A DNA stretch of 60,026 nt from Candidatus Heimdallarchaeota archaeon (GTDB lineage: Archaea > Asgardarchaeota > Heimdallarchaeia > Heimdallarchaeales > Heimdallarchaeaceae), in NCBI GenBank assembly GCA_030607575.1, contig JAUWJS010000003.1, positions 1 through 60,026 on the forward strand. Reading direction: 5' to 3'. This document shows, one piece after another, positions 16,451-24,797 of the stretch (its first letter is position 1; every line of letters starts with the position of its first letter). The notes under the pieces were generated by a model. It saw only the letters and a list, made by a program, of their open reading frames with translations. It had not been told where the DNA came from and did not search any database. The position numbers and the translations under genes are program-made.

Positions 16451-17185
16451 CTAATTCCTGTTAGCTCTGTTTTTCATCCATTCTTCTATTTCTTCAAAGA
16501 GCTGATATCGTCCTGCATCTTTGGGAATGACATGACCACCTTTGTTTATCCAAACTAGAGTTTTATCTGTTGATTTAACCATCTCGAAGATGTATTCTGC
16601 ATGGTTAGAAGGAACCCCTGTATCTTTCTTACTCTGGATTACAAGTATGGGTACCTCGATTTTAGGAACCGATCTTTTCACTTCTTTAAGAAGTTTGAAA
16701 AGCTGTTTAATACTTCTTAAGGGGTAGTACCCATAGCTTTTGTGAGTTGAGAGTGATTCCAGATTTACCCATCCCTTTTCTTTTGTTTTATGCTTTGGAT
16801 AAATTGAGCTTAGAAAAGGGATTGCAACAATAAAATACATTCTCCAATCTGGAGACTTATAAGGTGCAGCCATTGGTATTATACCTGCCAAATCACTATT
16901 TCTTGCTCCCAATACTAAAGTAATAGCTGCACCCATTGAGAGGCCGCAGATATATACCTTATCAAATACTGCTTTAAGTTCATTTAACTTTGCTTGTGCA
17001 TAGTCTATCCATTCAGTCCAATTGGTTTTATTGAGATCATCAAGTGATGTTTCATGACCAGGCAGAGTGATATTTTCTATTGCATAACCTTGTTTTCCAA
17101 GGAATTTAGCTAAAGGTTCCATTTCAAAATGCGTTCCAGTAAAACCATGTATTAAAAGAAAGCTGATTGTAGAAATATCACTCAT
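16451..17185 (-). CDS. Alpha/beta hydrolase, carboxylesterase/monoacylglycerol lipase type
   Basis: This 244-residue serine hydrolase has the oxyanion motif LLIHGFTGTHFEMEPLA, the nucleophile elbow CGLSMGAA (S83), the acid in IQSKKDTGVP (about residue 193) and the histidine in NKGGHVIPKD (about residue 222). The motifs and length match the Est30-type carboxylesterase/lysophospholipase group, which acts on short to medium acyl esters and monoglycerides. Unlike its neighbours at 15583 and 19200 it keeps a serine nucleophile. It is convergent with the frameshifted hydrolase; ends are separated by about 36 bases. Confidence 0.88.
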   Translation of the reverse strand: MSDISTISFLLIHGFTGTHFEMEPLAKFLGKQGYAIENITLPGHETSLDDLNKTNWTEWIDYAQAKLNELKAVFDKVYICGLSMGAAITLVLGARNSDLAGIIPMAAPYKSPDWRMYFIVAIPFLSSIYPKHKTKEKGWVNLESLSTHKSYGYYPLRSIKQLFKLLKEVKRSVPKIEVPILVIQSKKDTGVPSNHAEYIFEMVKSTDKTLVWINKGGHVIPKDAGRYQLFEEIEEWMKNRANRN

Positions 17186-17288
17186 AAAGAAACGAATAGT
17201 AACTGATTAATAAAAATTATTGCTAAAATTGAATTTTTAGTTATTAGAGAGTAGAAAAACTCAAAAACAAAGAAGAAAATTAACTATT

Positions 17289-17903
17289 GTGATAGACCCT
17301 AGAATTTTCTGGACTTTAATAGGTATACTTTCCTTTCTAGTTTTCATAAGAGCAGTTATTACTATATCTCGTGGAATAAGATACGAATATTTACAAGTTT
17401 CAGGTTTTGCTTTACTTATATTATCCTTAACTCTAACTGGCTCATATTCTTATATCTACCATGTAGGAAATGAAGAAATCGTCTACTTATCACTGAGTTT
17501 AACCTTAGCTCTTCTTTCAATGATCTTAATTTTTGCGGGTACTCTATCTTCTGGTCGACGATGGATTAGACGAAGAGGGACAGAAAATCTGAATAGGTTC
17601 ACCAATCTCCTTATCTTCGCTTACATCAGACATCCAGTATCTTTAGGCATGATGCTTATTTCAATGTCCCTGATATTCTATATACATTCACTGTTATCGA
17701 ATTTACTAGCAGGTATTGCTTTGTTGGTTTTCATGTTTTCATCGTTAGAAAAAGACACTTTTTTCAAAGAGCTGTATGGATATCCATACAAAGTATATTC
17801 TAAAACAGTTCCAAGATTCAACTTTGTTCATGGATTGATTAAAGCGATTATTGTGAACAAAAAAGCTCAAGATGAAGATAGAGGTAACCTCTTAGATTTG
17901 TGA
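17289..17903 (+). CDS. Isoprenylcysteine carboxyl methyltransferase (ICMT)/PEMT-like membrane protein
   Basis: This 204-residue membrane protein has about five helices. The C-terminal third carries the ICMT/PEMT-type S-adenosylmethionine-binding pattern: RHPVSLGMMLI (about residues 115-125) and, after a helix pair, EKDTFFKELYGYPYKVYSKTVPRF, which matches the E...fG..Y..Y...vPR signature. Enzymes of this group methylate prenylated C-terminal cysteines or lipids. Here the R-H-P and E-x(n)-Y-x2-Y elements are intact. The start is GTG at 17289. It is a lone gene next to an Lrp-type regulator. Whether the substrate is a protein or a lipid cannot be told. Confidence 0.75.
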   Translation: MIDPRIFWTLIGILSFLVFIRAVITISRGIRYEYLQVSGFALLILSLTLTGSYSYIYHVGNEEIVYLSLSLTLALLSMILIFAGTLSSGRRWIRRRGTENLNRFTNLLIFAYIRHPVSLGMMLISMSLIFYIHSLLSNLLAGIALLVFMFSSLEKDTFFKELYGYPYKVYSKTVPRFNFVHGLIKAIIVNKKAQDEDRGNLLDL

Positions 17904-17930
17904 GAAGAGGTTACTTGTGTTTTTCTTGAT

Positions 17931-18383
17931 CTACTTAATTATATCTGTAAGTATGGCCGGGCATATGTCAGTTATACCATCAATTGTTTCTACTTTGGAC
18001 ATAAAAGAAGCTAATTCATCATCATCTTCAAACCAGCATTCTAGCATGATCATGTGATCTCCATTTGAGGAATAAATTCTTAAGATATCTGTATCTCGTT
18101 TTAGTTTTTGGATAATGGATATATACCTTTGTGGCGTTGTATCAATACCTATTATGGCCTTAATTCCATATCCAAGCTTTCTAGGATTTATTTTAACTGT
18201 GTAACCCTCTATAATACCTTCATTTTCCATACGTTTAACACGTTTTCGTATAGCAGTTTCAGTAACCTCTAAATCTTTAGCAATTTCAACAAAAGTTCTA
18301 CGTCCATCGACCATAAGAATCTTGATAATATCTGCATCTGCAATCTTATTTTTAAGATTTGAGCGGTTTGATAATCGAACCAT
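17931..18383 (-). CDS. Lrp/AsnC family transcriptional regulator
   Basis: This protein of about 150 residues has an N-terminal helix-turn-helix ([33 protein letters not shown]) and a C-terminal RAM-type ligand-binding domain ([12 protein letters not shown] onward). The ATG at 18383 (MVRLSNRS) is chosen because a TATA element lies about 26 bases upstream; the frame is open to 18431 but this would overlap the promoter of the divergent peroxiredoxin gene. Lrp-type proteins bind amino acids or other small molecules and form octamers. The divergent placement suggests that it controls peroxiredoxin and itself. Confidence 0.88.
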   Translation of the reverse strand: MVRLSNRSNLKNKIADADIIKILMVDGRRTFVEIAKDLEVTETAIRKRVKRMENEGIIEGYTVKINPRKLGYGIKAIIGIDTTPQRYISIIQKLKRDTDILRIYSSNGDHMIMLECWFEDDDELASFMSKVETIDGITDICPAILTDIIK

Positions 18384-18404
18384 TATGTTTTGATATTCAG
18401 AAAT

Positions 18405-18421
18405 CTTTATAAGAATATATT
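18405..18421. promoter_or_regulatory. Divergent promoter between lrp-type and peroxiredoxin genes
   Basis: Two TATA-like elements lie back to back: CTTTATAAG (18405-18413, nearly palindromic) and GAATATATT (18413-18421). The first is 26 bases before the regulator ATG on the minus strand, the second about 27 bases before the peroxiredoxin ATG on the plus strand. Regulator binding here would affect both genes. Confidence 0.6.
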
Positions 18422-18443
18422 CCTTCAACAAAATGGTGATAAA

Positions 18444-19112
18444 ATGTCTCTTAAAGAGTATGAAGAAACTGGAAAAATCCCACTAATTAATACAAGATTT
18501 CCCAAAATGGTTGTAAACACAACTCATGGTATGAAGAAATTACCTGGTGATTATGAAGGTAAATGGCTTGTTCTTTTCAGTCATCCAGCTGATTACACAC
18601 CTGTTTGTACCACAGAATTTGTTTCTTTCCAGAATCATTTTGATGAATTTCAAGCAATGAATGTTGAACTATTAGGTTTAAGTATTGATCAAGTATATAG
18701 TCACATTAAATGGGTAGATTGGATTAAAGAAAATCTGGATGTAGAAATTAAATTCCCAATAATTGCAGATCATGGGGAAGTAGCAAGACAATTAGGAATG
18801 TTACATGCAAAAGGTAGTAGTACAGTACGTGCTGTTTTCATTATAGACCCTAAGATGATTATTAGAGCAATACTTTACTATCCTTCAGAACTTGGACGAA
18901 ATATGAAAGAAATAGTTCGTATGATTAAAGGATTAAAAGTTGCATCTAAGCATAATGTAGCTCTTCCTGCTAACTGGCCTCATAACGAACTTTTTGGGGA
19001 TGATGTTATTGTTCCTCCAGCTGGTGATGTAGAAACAGCTAAGAAAAGATTGGAAGATAATTCTATAACTTGTCTTGATTGGTGGCTCTGCCACAAAAAG
19101 AATCCTGAATAG
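18444..19112 (+). CDS. Archaeal peroxiredoxin (thioredoxin-dependent peroxidase, 1-Cys/Prx6 type)
   Basis: This 222-residue peroxiredoxin has the peroxidatic cysteine C55 in [13 protein letters not shown] and the conserved arginine in the later strand. Near the C-terminus there is a cysteine pair in ITCLDWWLC (about C210 and C216). This three-cysteine pattern is the one known from the Aeropyrum-type archaeal peroxiredoxins. It reduces hydrogen peroxide and alkyl peroxides in the cytosol. I placed the start at the ATG at 18444; an 18-residue upstream extension is open but overlaps the promoter. A hairpin with T runs follows the stop. Confidence 0.93.
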   Translation: MSLKEYEETGKIPLINTRFPKMVVNTTHGMKKLPGDYEGKWLVLFSHPADYTPVCTTEFVSFQNHFDEFQAMNVELLGLSIDQVYSHIKWVDWIKENLDVEIKFPIIADHGEVARQLGMLHAKGSSTVRAVFIIDPKMIIRAILYYPSELGRNMKEIVRMIKGLKVASKHNVALPANWPHNELFGDDVIVPPAGDVETAKKRLEDNSITCLDWWLCHKKNPE

Positions 19113-19120
19113 ACAATCTA

Positions 19121-19146
19121 TTCTTTTTTTCTTCTTTTTTAAGAAG
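19121..19146 (+). terminator. T-rich terminator after peroxiredoxin gene
   Basis: A run of seven T (about 19123-19130) is followed by CTTCTT-TTTT-AAGAAG, a 6-bp inverted repeat at 19131-19146. Position directly after the stop codon supports a termination signal. Confidence 0.5.
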
Positions 19147-19199
19147 ATACTAATTTTTCTTAAGGAAATGCATATAATCCCCTAGTATATTTCACACTC

Positions 19200-20039
19200 A
19201 TGACTGAAATAGAATACATTCAAACCAAAGATGATCCGAAGATTGAAGTGCGAGTGGCTAAATTCTATACAAAAAATGAGAAATATAAATCTCGTCATAT
19301 AATAATTATTCCAGGTTGGTTAAGCACAATTGATGAATTTAATAAATTGGCCATAAATCTTTCAAATTATGGTAATATTTATTTCTATGAACCAAGAGGT
19401 TTTGGGAAATCTAAAACACCTCATAAAAAGGGATTTTTCACTCCTGATGCATATAATGAAGAGCTAGGGAACATAATTAAATCTCTTAAATTAAATGAGA
19501 AAGAGTTTATTCTTTTTGGAAGCTGTTCAGGAGCTTCTCAAGTATTTAATTACTATATTAATAGTGATGGTTTAAAGCCAGATTTAATTGCTGCAATTAG
19601 CCCTCAGGATAAGTATAAAACTCCTTTCTGGTTACCTGCTTTAGGTAGGTTACCCTCCTTTATTATGGGTTTTTTCCAAAAAATGATTATTTTCTTTCTG
19701 AATTTAATGCTGAAATTCAAAAAACCAGAAGAAACACAAAATGTGAGATGGGCTGCAAAGCAGTTGAAAGAGAATGATGCATGGTGTCTTCGAAGATTTG
19801 TATTTGAGTTTGTAATCAACTATTCTGTTCAAGGAAGACTAAATGAAATAGAAATTCCTATGTTAATGTTTGTGGGAGAAGATGATTATTTCGTTGATCC
19901 TGAAACTTCTAAGAAATTCCTAAATAATGAGAACTCAAAAATTGTTGAATTTAAAGCTAATTTCCATAGAATACAAATGGGTAATGAAGAGATAATGGCA
20001 AAGAAATTTAATGAATTTCTCCAAGAACTAGGTAGATAG
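19200..20039 (+). CDS. Alpha/beta hydrolase with Cys nucleophile elbow
   Basis: This 279-residue alpha/beta-hydrolase protein is a paralogue of the one at 15583. It shares IIPGWLSTIDEF, the loop EPRGFGKSKTP (EPIGFGKSSAP in the copy), the cysteine elbow LFGSCSGAS (C109), the acid region FVGEDDYFVDP and the histidine in NFHRIQMGNEE. Both copies have cysteine instead of serine in the G-x-S-x-G elbow, as in dienelactone hydrolase, so a Cys-Asp-His triad is likely. The strongly hydrophobic cap segment (about 145-175) may contact membrane lipids. The substrate is unknown. Confidence 0.8.
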   Translation: MTEIEYIQTKDDPKIEVRVAKFYTKNEKYKSRHIIIIPGWLSTIDEFNKLAINLSNYGNIYFYEPRGFGKSKTPHKKGFFTPDAYNEELGNIIKSLKLNEKEFILFGSCSGASQVFNYYINSDGLKPDLIAAISPQDKYKTPFWLPALGRLPSFIMGFFQKMIIFFLNLMLKFKKPEETQNVRWAAKQLKENDAWCLRRFVFEFVINYSVQGRLNEIEIPMLMFVGEDDYFVDPETSKKFLNNENSKIVEFKANFHRIQMGNEEIMAKKFNEFLQELGR

Positions 20040-20055
20040 AATATTTTTCAAAAAC

Positions 20056-20928
20056 TTATTCTAAAGAAGGAAGTAAGGAAACAATAATTGTACCCATTCC
20101 AGTGTTACTTCCTATAATGGGCGATGCAAAAGTTATGAAGTCTCTATTAATTTTTCTAGCTTTCTTTAGTTTTTCTGAGATAAATTGCGCTCCTTTATAA
20201 TTCTCAACATGAGAGATCACCAAATCATACTTGATGTTCTCGTCTGTTCCCTTTATAGCAAGTTTCAGTAATTTCCTCAGCATGCCTTTCTTACTGAAAA
20301 ATGCAGGTGTTGTTGATACTAGTTTTCCTGGTCTCTCCATTTGAGCAATGGGTTTAATACCTATCATTTTAGTTAAATAAAGAATTGATTTTGATTTAAT
20401 CCTTCCTGATTTATAGACATTATCTAAGGTGTGAAACCCAACGTTGAGATAATATTTATTCTTTAAGTTCTCGATAAATTCAATTATTTCTTCGATATTC
20501 TTTCCCTTTTGAGCTAATTCGGAGATATAAAGAGCCATTAAACCTTGAACGCCAGAAGCTGCTTCTGTATTGATAACAGTTGTTTTATCTTCAAACTTTT
20601 TAGTTGCAAGTCTATATGCAGAAAATGTCGAACTGCTGAGCTCCTGTGCAACCGAAACACAGAAGACATGATCATAATTCTTCTTTGTAAGACTCTCTTC
20701 AATTAAGTTTAGAAAATCTGCTGCTTCTGGATTAGCGGAAGATGGAAAGAATTTAGAATCTTTCAGACGCAAATAAAACTCTTCTATTGATATATCAACA
20801 CCAAGTTTCCATGGTTTTTCTTCGAAGAATACTACATGTGGAACAGATGATATCTGATATCTAACCTTTAACTCATTTGGCAAATCTGCTGCGGAATCTG
20901 TTAATACTTTTATTTTCAATAGGCTCAT
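20056..20928 (-). CDS. DegV family protein (fatty-acid binding)
   Basis: This 290-residue protein matches the DegV family, which binds a fatty acid. Family features are the N-terminal VLTDSAADLP, SSANPEA at the ligand loop (canonical TSQP position), the middle motif GFHTLDNVYKSGRIKS and the C-terminal TFASPIIGSNTGMGTI. In bacteria the related FakB proteins deliver fatty acid to the kinase FakA. No kinase gene is nearby, so the role in an archaeon is unclear. It is convergent with the hydrolase at 19200. Confidence 0.9.
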   Translation of the reverse strand: MSLLKIKVLTDSAADLPNELKVRYQISSVPHVVFFEEKPWKLGVDISIEEFYLRLKDSKFFPSSANPEAADFLNLIEESLTKKNYDHVFCVSVAQELSSSTFSAYRLATKKFEDKTTVINTEAASGVQGLMALYISELAQKGKNIEEIIEFIENLKNKYYLNVGFHTLDNVYKSGRIKSKSILYLTKMIGIKPIAQMERPGKLVSTTPAFFSKKGMLRKLLKLAIKGTDENIKYDLVISHVENYKGAQFISEKLKKARKINRDFITFASPIIGSNTGMGTIIVSLLPSLE

Positions 20929-21013
20929 TTCAAAATTAAATACTAGTGTAAAAAACCTTTTGGGGAAGTTAAATCTATAATTTGATAGATAGAATTCTGA
21001 AAATTTATAATGT

Positions 21014-21019
21014 AGGAGG
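21014..21019 (+). promoter_or_regulatory. Shine-Dalgarno site for adenine deaminase
   Basis: AGGAGG at 21014-21019 is 11 bases before the ATG at 21031. It fixes this start in preference to the internal Met codons and shows that this transcript has a leader, unlike many genes here. Confidence 0.7.
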
Positions 21020-21030
21020 AGAAATAACTG

Positions 21031-22797
21031 ATGTTCGCGATGAAAACTAAGGAAATTATTGATAGTGCTATGGCCAGAATAAAAGCCGATATTATCTTAC
21101 GTGGAGGGAAATATGTTAATGTGTTCACTAGAGAACTTTTGGAAGGAGATATTGTTGTTACAAGAGGGAAAATTGTTCATATAGGTCTTCAAACTGATGA
21201 ATTTGAGGATGAGAATACAAATGTTGTAGATGTAAATGGGAAAATTATATGTCCCGGTTTGATAGAATCACACATACATATAGAATCTTCTATGCTAACT
21301 TTATCTGAATTTACTAAACTAGTAATAACTCATGGAACAACAGCTGCTGTCATAGATCCTCATGAAATAGCAAATGTTACAGGACTAGAAGGAATAAATG
21401 TTTTGCTGGATGAAGTTAAACAGCAGAAAATCAGGTATTTTGTTGAAGCTCCTTCTTGTGTGCCATCTCTTCCTGGATTTGAAACTTCTGGTAGTGAGAT
21501 AACCGCAAAGGATATTGAAGAATTGATGAATAGAGATGAAATTTTTGCTTTGGCTGAAATGATGAATTATCCTGGAGTTTATCTTGGTTTTGATGAAGTT
21601 ATTAATAAAATTGAAGCAGCTAAAAAAACCAATAAAATGATAGAAGGTCACGCTCCTCTACTTTCAGGAAAGGAACTTCAAGCTTACATAGCATCTGGAA
21701 TATGTTCAGATCATGAAGCATCATCAATCGATGAAGCTTTAGAAAAACTTCGTTTGGGAATGAAACTTCAAATAAGAGAGGGTTCATTTGCCAAAGATTT
21801 GGTTAATATAATTTCTGAATTAAAAGATTATGAAATCGATACTCGAAATATCCTGATTTCATCTGATGATAGAAATCCAATAGATTTATTACAAAAAGGC
21901 CATCTTGATTATACTTATCGTCTTCTCATTACTACAGGAGTTGACCCTCTGGAAGCTATTCAGATGCTAACAATAAATCCTGCTAGTCATCTTAAAGTAG
22001 ATGATGAAATTGGTAGTTTGGGACCTGGAAAGAATGCAGACCTGATTGTTGTAGATAATTTGCAAGAATTCAATGTTGAACTAGTGTTAATTGCTGGGAA
22101 AATTGTGGCAGAAGATGGAAGAATTAATTATGATCTTAAAAAACCCAGTTACCCAAATTTCATTCTAGACACACTAACAAAACTTCAAGTTCCAGAAATT
22201 GACGATTTAAAACTAAAAATAGCTGATGTAGAAACTGTTAATGTGAAAGTAATTTCTTTAAATGAACACTCCCTAATAACAGACCATACAAAGCACACTT
22301 TGAAAGTTGAAAATGGTGTAATTCTTCCCGACTTAGAAAATGACATTTTACCAATCGTTGTTATAAACAGACACTCTGTTGAGCAAAAAATAGGTAAAGG
22401 TTATGTTAAAGGATTGGGAATTAAAGGAGGTGCTATAGCTAGTACTGTTGCACATGATTGTCATCAATTAATATGTGTGGGAACAGACTATCCTTCTATG
22501 TTGAGAGCTATTGAAGCTATTAAAGAATCAAAGGGTGGTCAAGTGGTTGTCTTTAAGGAGAAAATTACTGTTCTTCCTCTAGAATTTGCTGGAATAATGA
22601 GTACCAAGCCTTTTGATGAAGTTGTTTCACAGACTCAACTATTGCACGAATCTTTAAAGGATTTGAAAACAACTATTTCTGAGCCATTTATGGCACTTGC
22701 ATTCGTATCTTTACCAGTAATTCCACACTTAAAAATTACTGATCATGGATTGATAGATGTAGACACAATGACCAAAGTTTCAGTAAATGAAGATTAA
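21031..22797 (+). CDS. ade: Adenine deaminase
   Basis: This 588-residue amidohydrolase-fold enzyme converts adenine to hypoxanthine and ammonia. The metal-binding motif SHIHIESSMLT (about residues 83-93) and DPHEIANV are characteristic, as are GHAPLL, the HEASS motif (H at about 229), ISSDDR near residue 275, and a C-terminal domain with GGAIASTVAHDCHQ. Length is as usual for Ade (about 580). The start is the ATG at 21031 backed by a Shine-Dalgarno site. AMP phosphorylase at 24798 can supply adenine from AMP, so the two form a salvage route. Confidence 0.95.
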   Translation: MFAMKTKEIIDSAMARIKADIILRGGKYVNVFTRELLEGDIVVTRGKIVHIGLQTDEFEDENTNVVDVNGKIICPGLIESHIHIESSMLTLSEFTKLVITHGTTAAVIDPHEIANVTGLEGINVLLDEVKQQKIRYFVEAPSCVPSLPGFETSGSEITAKDIEELMNRDEIFALAEMMNYPGVYLGFDEVINKIEAAKKTNKMIEGHAPLLSGKELQAYIASGICSDHEASSIDEALEKLRLGMKLQIREGSFAKDLVNIISELKDYEIDTRNILISSDDRNPIDLLQKGHLDYTYRLLITTGVDPLEAIQMLTINPASHLKVDDEIGSLGPGKNADLIVVDNLQEFNVELVLIAGKIVAEDGRINYDLKKPSYPNFILDTLTKLQVPEIDDLKLKIADVETVNVKVISLNEHSLITDHTKHTLKVENGVILPDLENDILPIVVINRHSVEQKIGKGYVKGLGIKGGAIASTVAHDCHQLICVGTDYPSMLRAIEAIKESKGGQVVVFKEKITVLPLEFAGIMSTKPFDEVVSQTQLLHESLKDLKTTISEPFMALAFVSLPVIPHLKITDHGLIDVDTMTKVSVNED

Positions 22798-22851
22798 ATC
22801 TTTAAATTTCCATTCACAACATTTTTAATTTCTCTGAATTTTGATTGATTC

Positions 22852-23571
22852 ATGACAGAATTACTTTTCCAAAAAGATTCTTATCTAAAAGAATTTGAAG
22901 CAAAAATTGTTGAAATCATCGAGGATTCAATAATATTAGATAAAACAGCCTTTGCTCCGAAAGGAGGGGGTTTGACTTCAGATCTTGGAACTATATTATT
23001 TAATGATGGAGAGCAACTGGATGTTGTTGAAGTTACTTCAAAAGGTGGGAAGATTTATCACAAACTTTCATCAAATCCAGATAGCAAATATAGCGGAACA
23101 TCGGTAAAGGGCATTTTAGATTGGGAGAGAAGATACAAACAGATGAGGTTACATACCGTCTTACACTCAATTTCTAGCATTCTGTACAAAAAATATGGTA
23201 CTACAGTTACAGGAGGTAATATTACTCCTGAGAAGAGTAGAGTAGATTTTGACATTGATCATTTAAGACAAGAACGAGTTCAAGAAATAGAAACTACTGT
23301 GAAGAAGATAATAGATGGTGATCATAAAGTATCTGTATCATTCTTAGAAAGAGAAGAAGCTCTGAAAGACCCAGATTTAATTAGAACAAAAGTTAATCTA
23401 ATTCCGGAGAATGTGAAGATTTTGCGAATAGTTGATATAGAAAATATTGATCGCCAAGCTGATGGAGGAGTTCATGTGAAAAGTACAAAGGAAATAGGTT
23501 CATTTGTTCCTTTGAAAACTGAAAATAGAGGTAAGGACAAGAAGCGATTATACTTCACAGTTAAACCCTGA
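22852..23571 (+). CDS. alaX: Alanyl-tRNA editing protein AlaX
   Basis: This 239-residue stand-alone editing domain hydrolyses Ser-tRNA(Ala) or Gly-tRNA(Ala). It has the family's N-terminal FAPKGGGLTSDLG block, the zinc ligands H101 and H105 in MRLHTVLHS, and the C-terminal zinc motif in RQADGGVHVKSTKEIG where an AlaX protein normally has QADGGTHV. The length corresponds to the AlaX-M class (about 215-250 residues). It follows ade by 54 bases in the same direction, so co-transcription is possible. Confidence 0.92.
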   Translation: MTELLFQKDSYLKEFEAKIVEIIEDSIILDKTAFAPKGGGLTSDLGTILFNDGEQLDVVEVTSKGGKIYHKLSSNPDSKYSGTSVKGILDWERRYKQMRLHTVLHSISSILYKKYGTTVTGGNITPEKSRVDFDIDHLRQERVQEIETTVKKIIDGDHKVSVSFLEREEALKDPDLIRTKVNLIPENVKILRIVDIENIDRQADGGVHVKSTKEIGSFVPLKTENRGKDKKRLYFTVKP

Positions 23572-23671
23572 TTATTTTCTCTAATGGTTTTTTCTGCAGG
23601 ATTAACCAATAAAGTTAATAATGTGTCCTATTCACGATAAAACAAATATACTAGTAAATTAAGTGATATTT

Positions 23672-24637
23672 ATGAAATTGAGCAGACTCGTAGGTTTATT
23701 CGCTGTTCTCGTAATTCTAAGTTCTTCTTCAATCAATATGTGGACTGCTTCAGCTCTCTATGACCATATTCAGAATAACGAATATGAATTGAAGGATGAC
23801 ATTACACATTCGATTAAAGCTCCAGGCGTTGTTAATATGTCACAATTATATCAGTATGAATATCATGAAGATATTAAAGGTGACAGGAGATTCAAATGGA
23901 AAGTTGAAACATTAGAAAGAACAGATAATTTCCATCTTGCAGAAGGTGATAAAAATATAAAGCAAGGGGATAATATTATCCTCCTTATTGGTACAGATCC
24001 ATCTTTACAATTAGATCAACCACATTTATGGGCCCTGATATATATTAACGATGTAATGGCAAGATTTAGTAATGATGCTACACATGGTCGAGCTATTTTC
24101 AAGTTTGTTCAACCTATTGGGATTGATTACTGGGATAACTTTACTGATGATTATTATAATTCACCAGCATTTTTAGACTACTATGAAGCTAATTACAATT
24201 ATACTGATTTCGCAGTAACCCATTATGGTCAAACATTCTTCTATAATGAAACAAGTTTCGCTGATTATTTGGATAGATCACCTTACATTAATCCAGCAAT
24301 ATGGTCTGTACTAGATGATACAGTAGTATATACTAACACAATTATCACCGAGACAAATAATGTAACTCAAATCGAGATTACTTATGACAAAGAGACAGGT
24401 TTGGCTAATACAATGATTTACAGTGCTTCATTCATAAATGGTACTGGACACTTTGCTGGTGTTAACATGACTTTAATTCGACTTCATGGATGGGGGCTGC
24501 CGTATACTATTACAACTTGGGTAGTATGGATTCCCATACTTTTGGTTACAGTTGGATTAATTGTAGCAATCAGGTTACGTGCTTTCCAAAGATTCAAACT
24601 CTATTTGGAAGCAAGAAAGATAGCTCAAAGGAAATAA
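23672..24637 (+). CDS. Type I membrane protein with unrecognised ectodomain
   Basis: This 321-residue protein has a signal peptide (residues 1-27), an ectodomain of about 250 residues rich in Tyr, Asn and Asp, several N-x-S/T sites, one membrane helix near the C-terminus (TTWVVWIPILLVTVGLIVAI) and a basic cytosolic tail. I recognise no domain. The ATG at 23672 precedes a proper n-region; the GTG at 23663 would only add three residues. A Phe/Tyr-rich beta pattern suggests an extracellular beta fold. T-rich sequence after the stop is likely its terminator. Confidence 0.65.
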   Translation: MKLSRLVGLFAVLVILSSSSINMWTASALYDHIQNNEYELKDDITHSIKAPGVVNMSQLYQYEYHEDIKGDRRFKWKVETLERTDNFHLAEGDKNIKQGDNIILLIGTDPSLQLDQPHLWALIYINDVMARFSNDATHGRAIFKFVQPIGIDYWDNFTDDYYNSPAFLDYYEANYNYTDFAVTHYGQTFFYNETSFADYLDRSPYINPAIWSVLDDTVVYTNTIITETNNVTQIEITYDKETGLANTMIYSASFINGTGHFAGVNMTLIRLHGWGLPYTITTWVVWIPILLVTVGLIVAIRLRAFQRFKLYLEARKIAQRK

Positions 24638-24797
24638 GTTTCCTTTCTTTTCTTTTAATTTGTTTTTTTAGATTGTTATAGAGCATTTTTGTCTAATTTT
24701 ACCCGATAACGAAAATGTTATATGTTTCTTTAACAGTTTTTTTCTTCCGAAAGAAAAATAATGGAATTTAATGTAAAATAACCATGAGTTGATTTTA

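Noticed and set aside
18390-18443. Upstream in-frame start for peroxiredoxin
   Set aside because: It would overlap the divergent promoter; the ATG at 18444 fits the family N-terminus.
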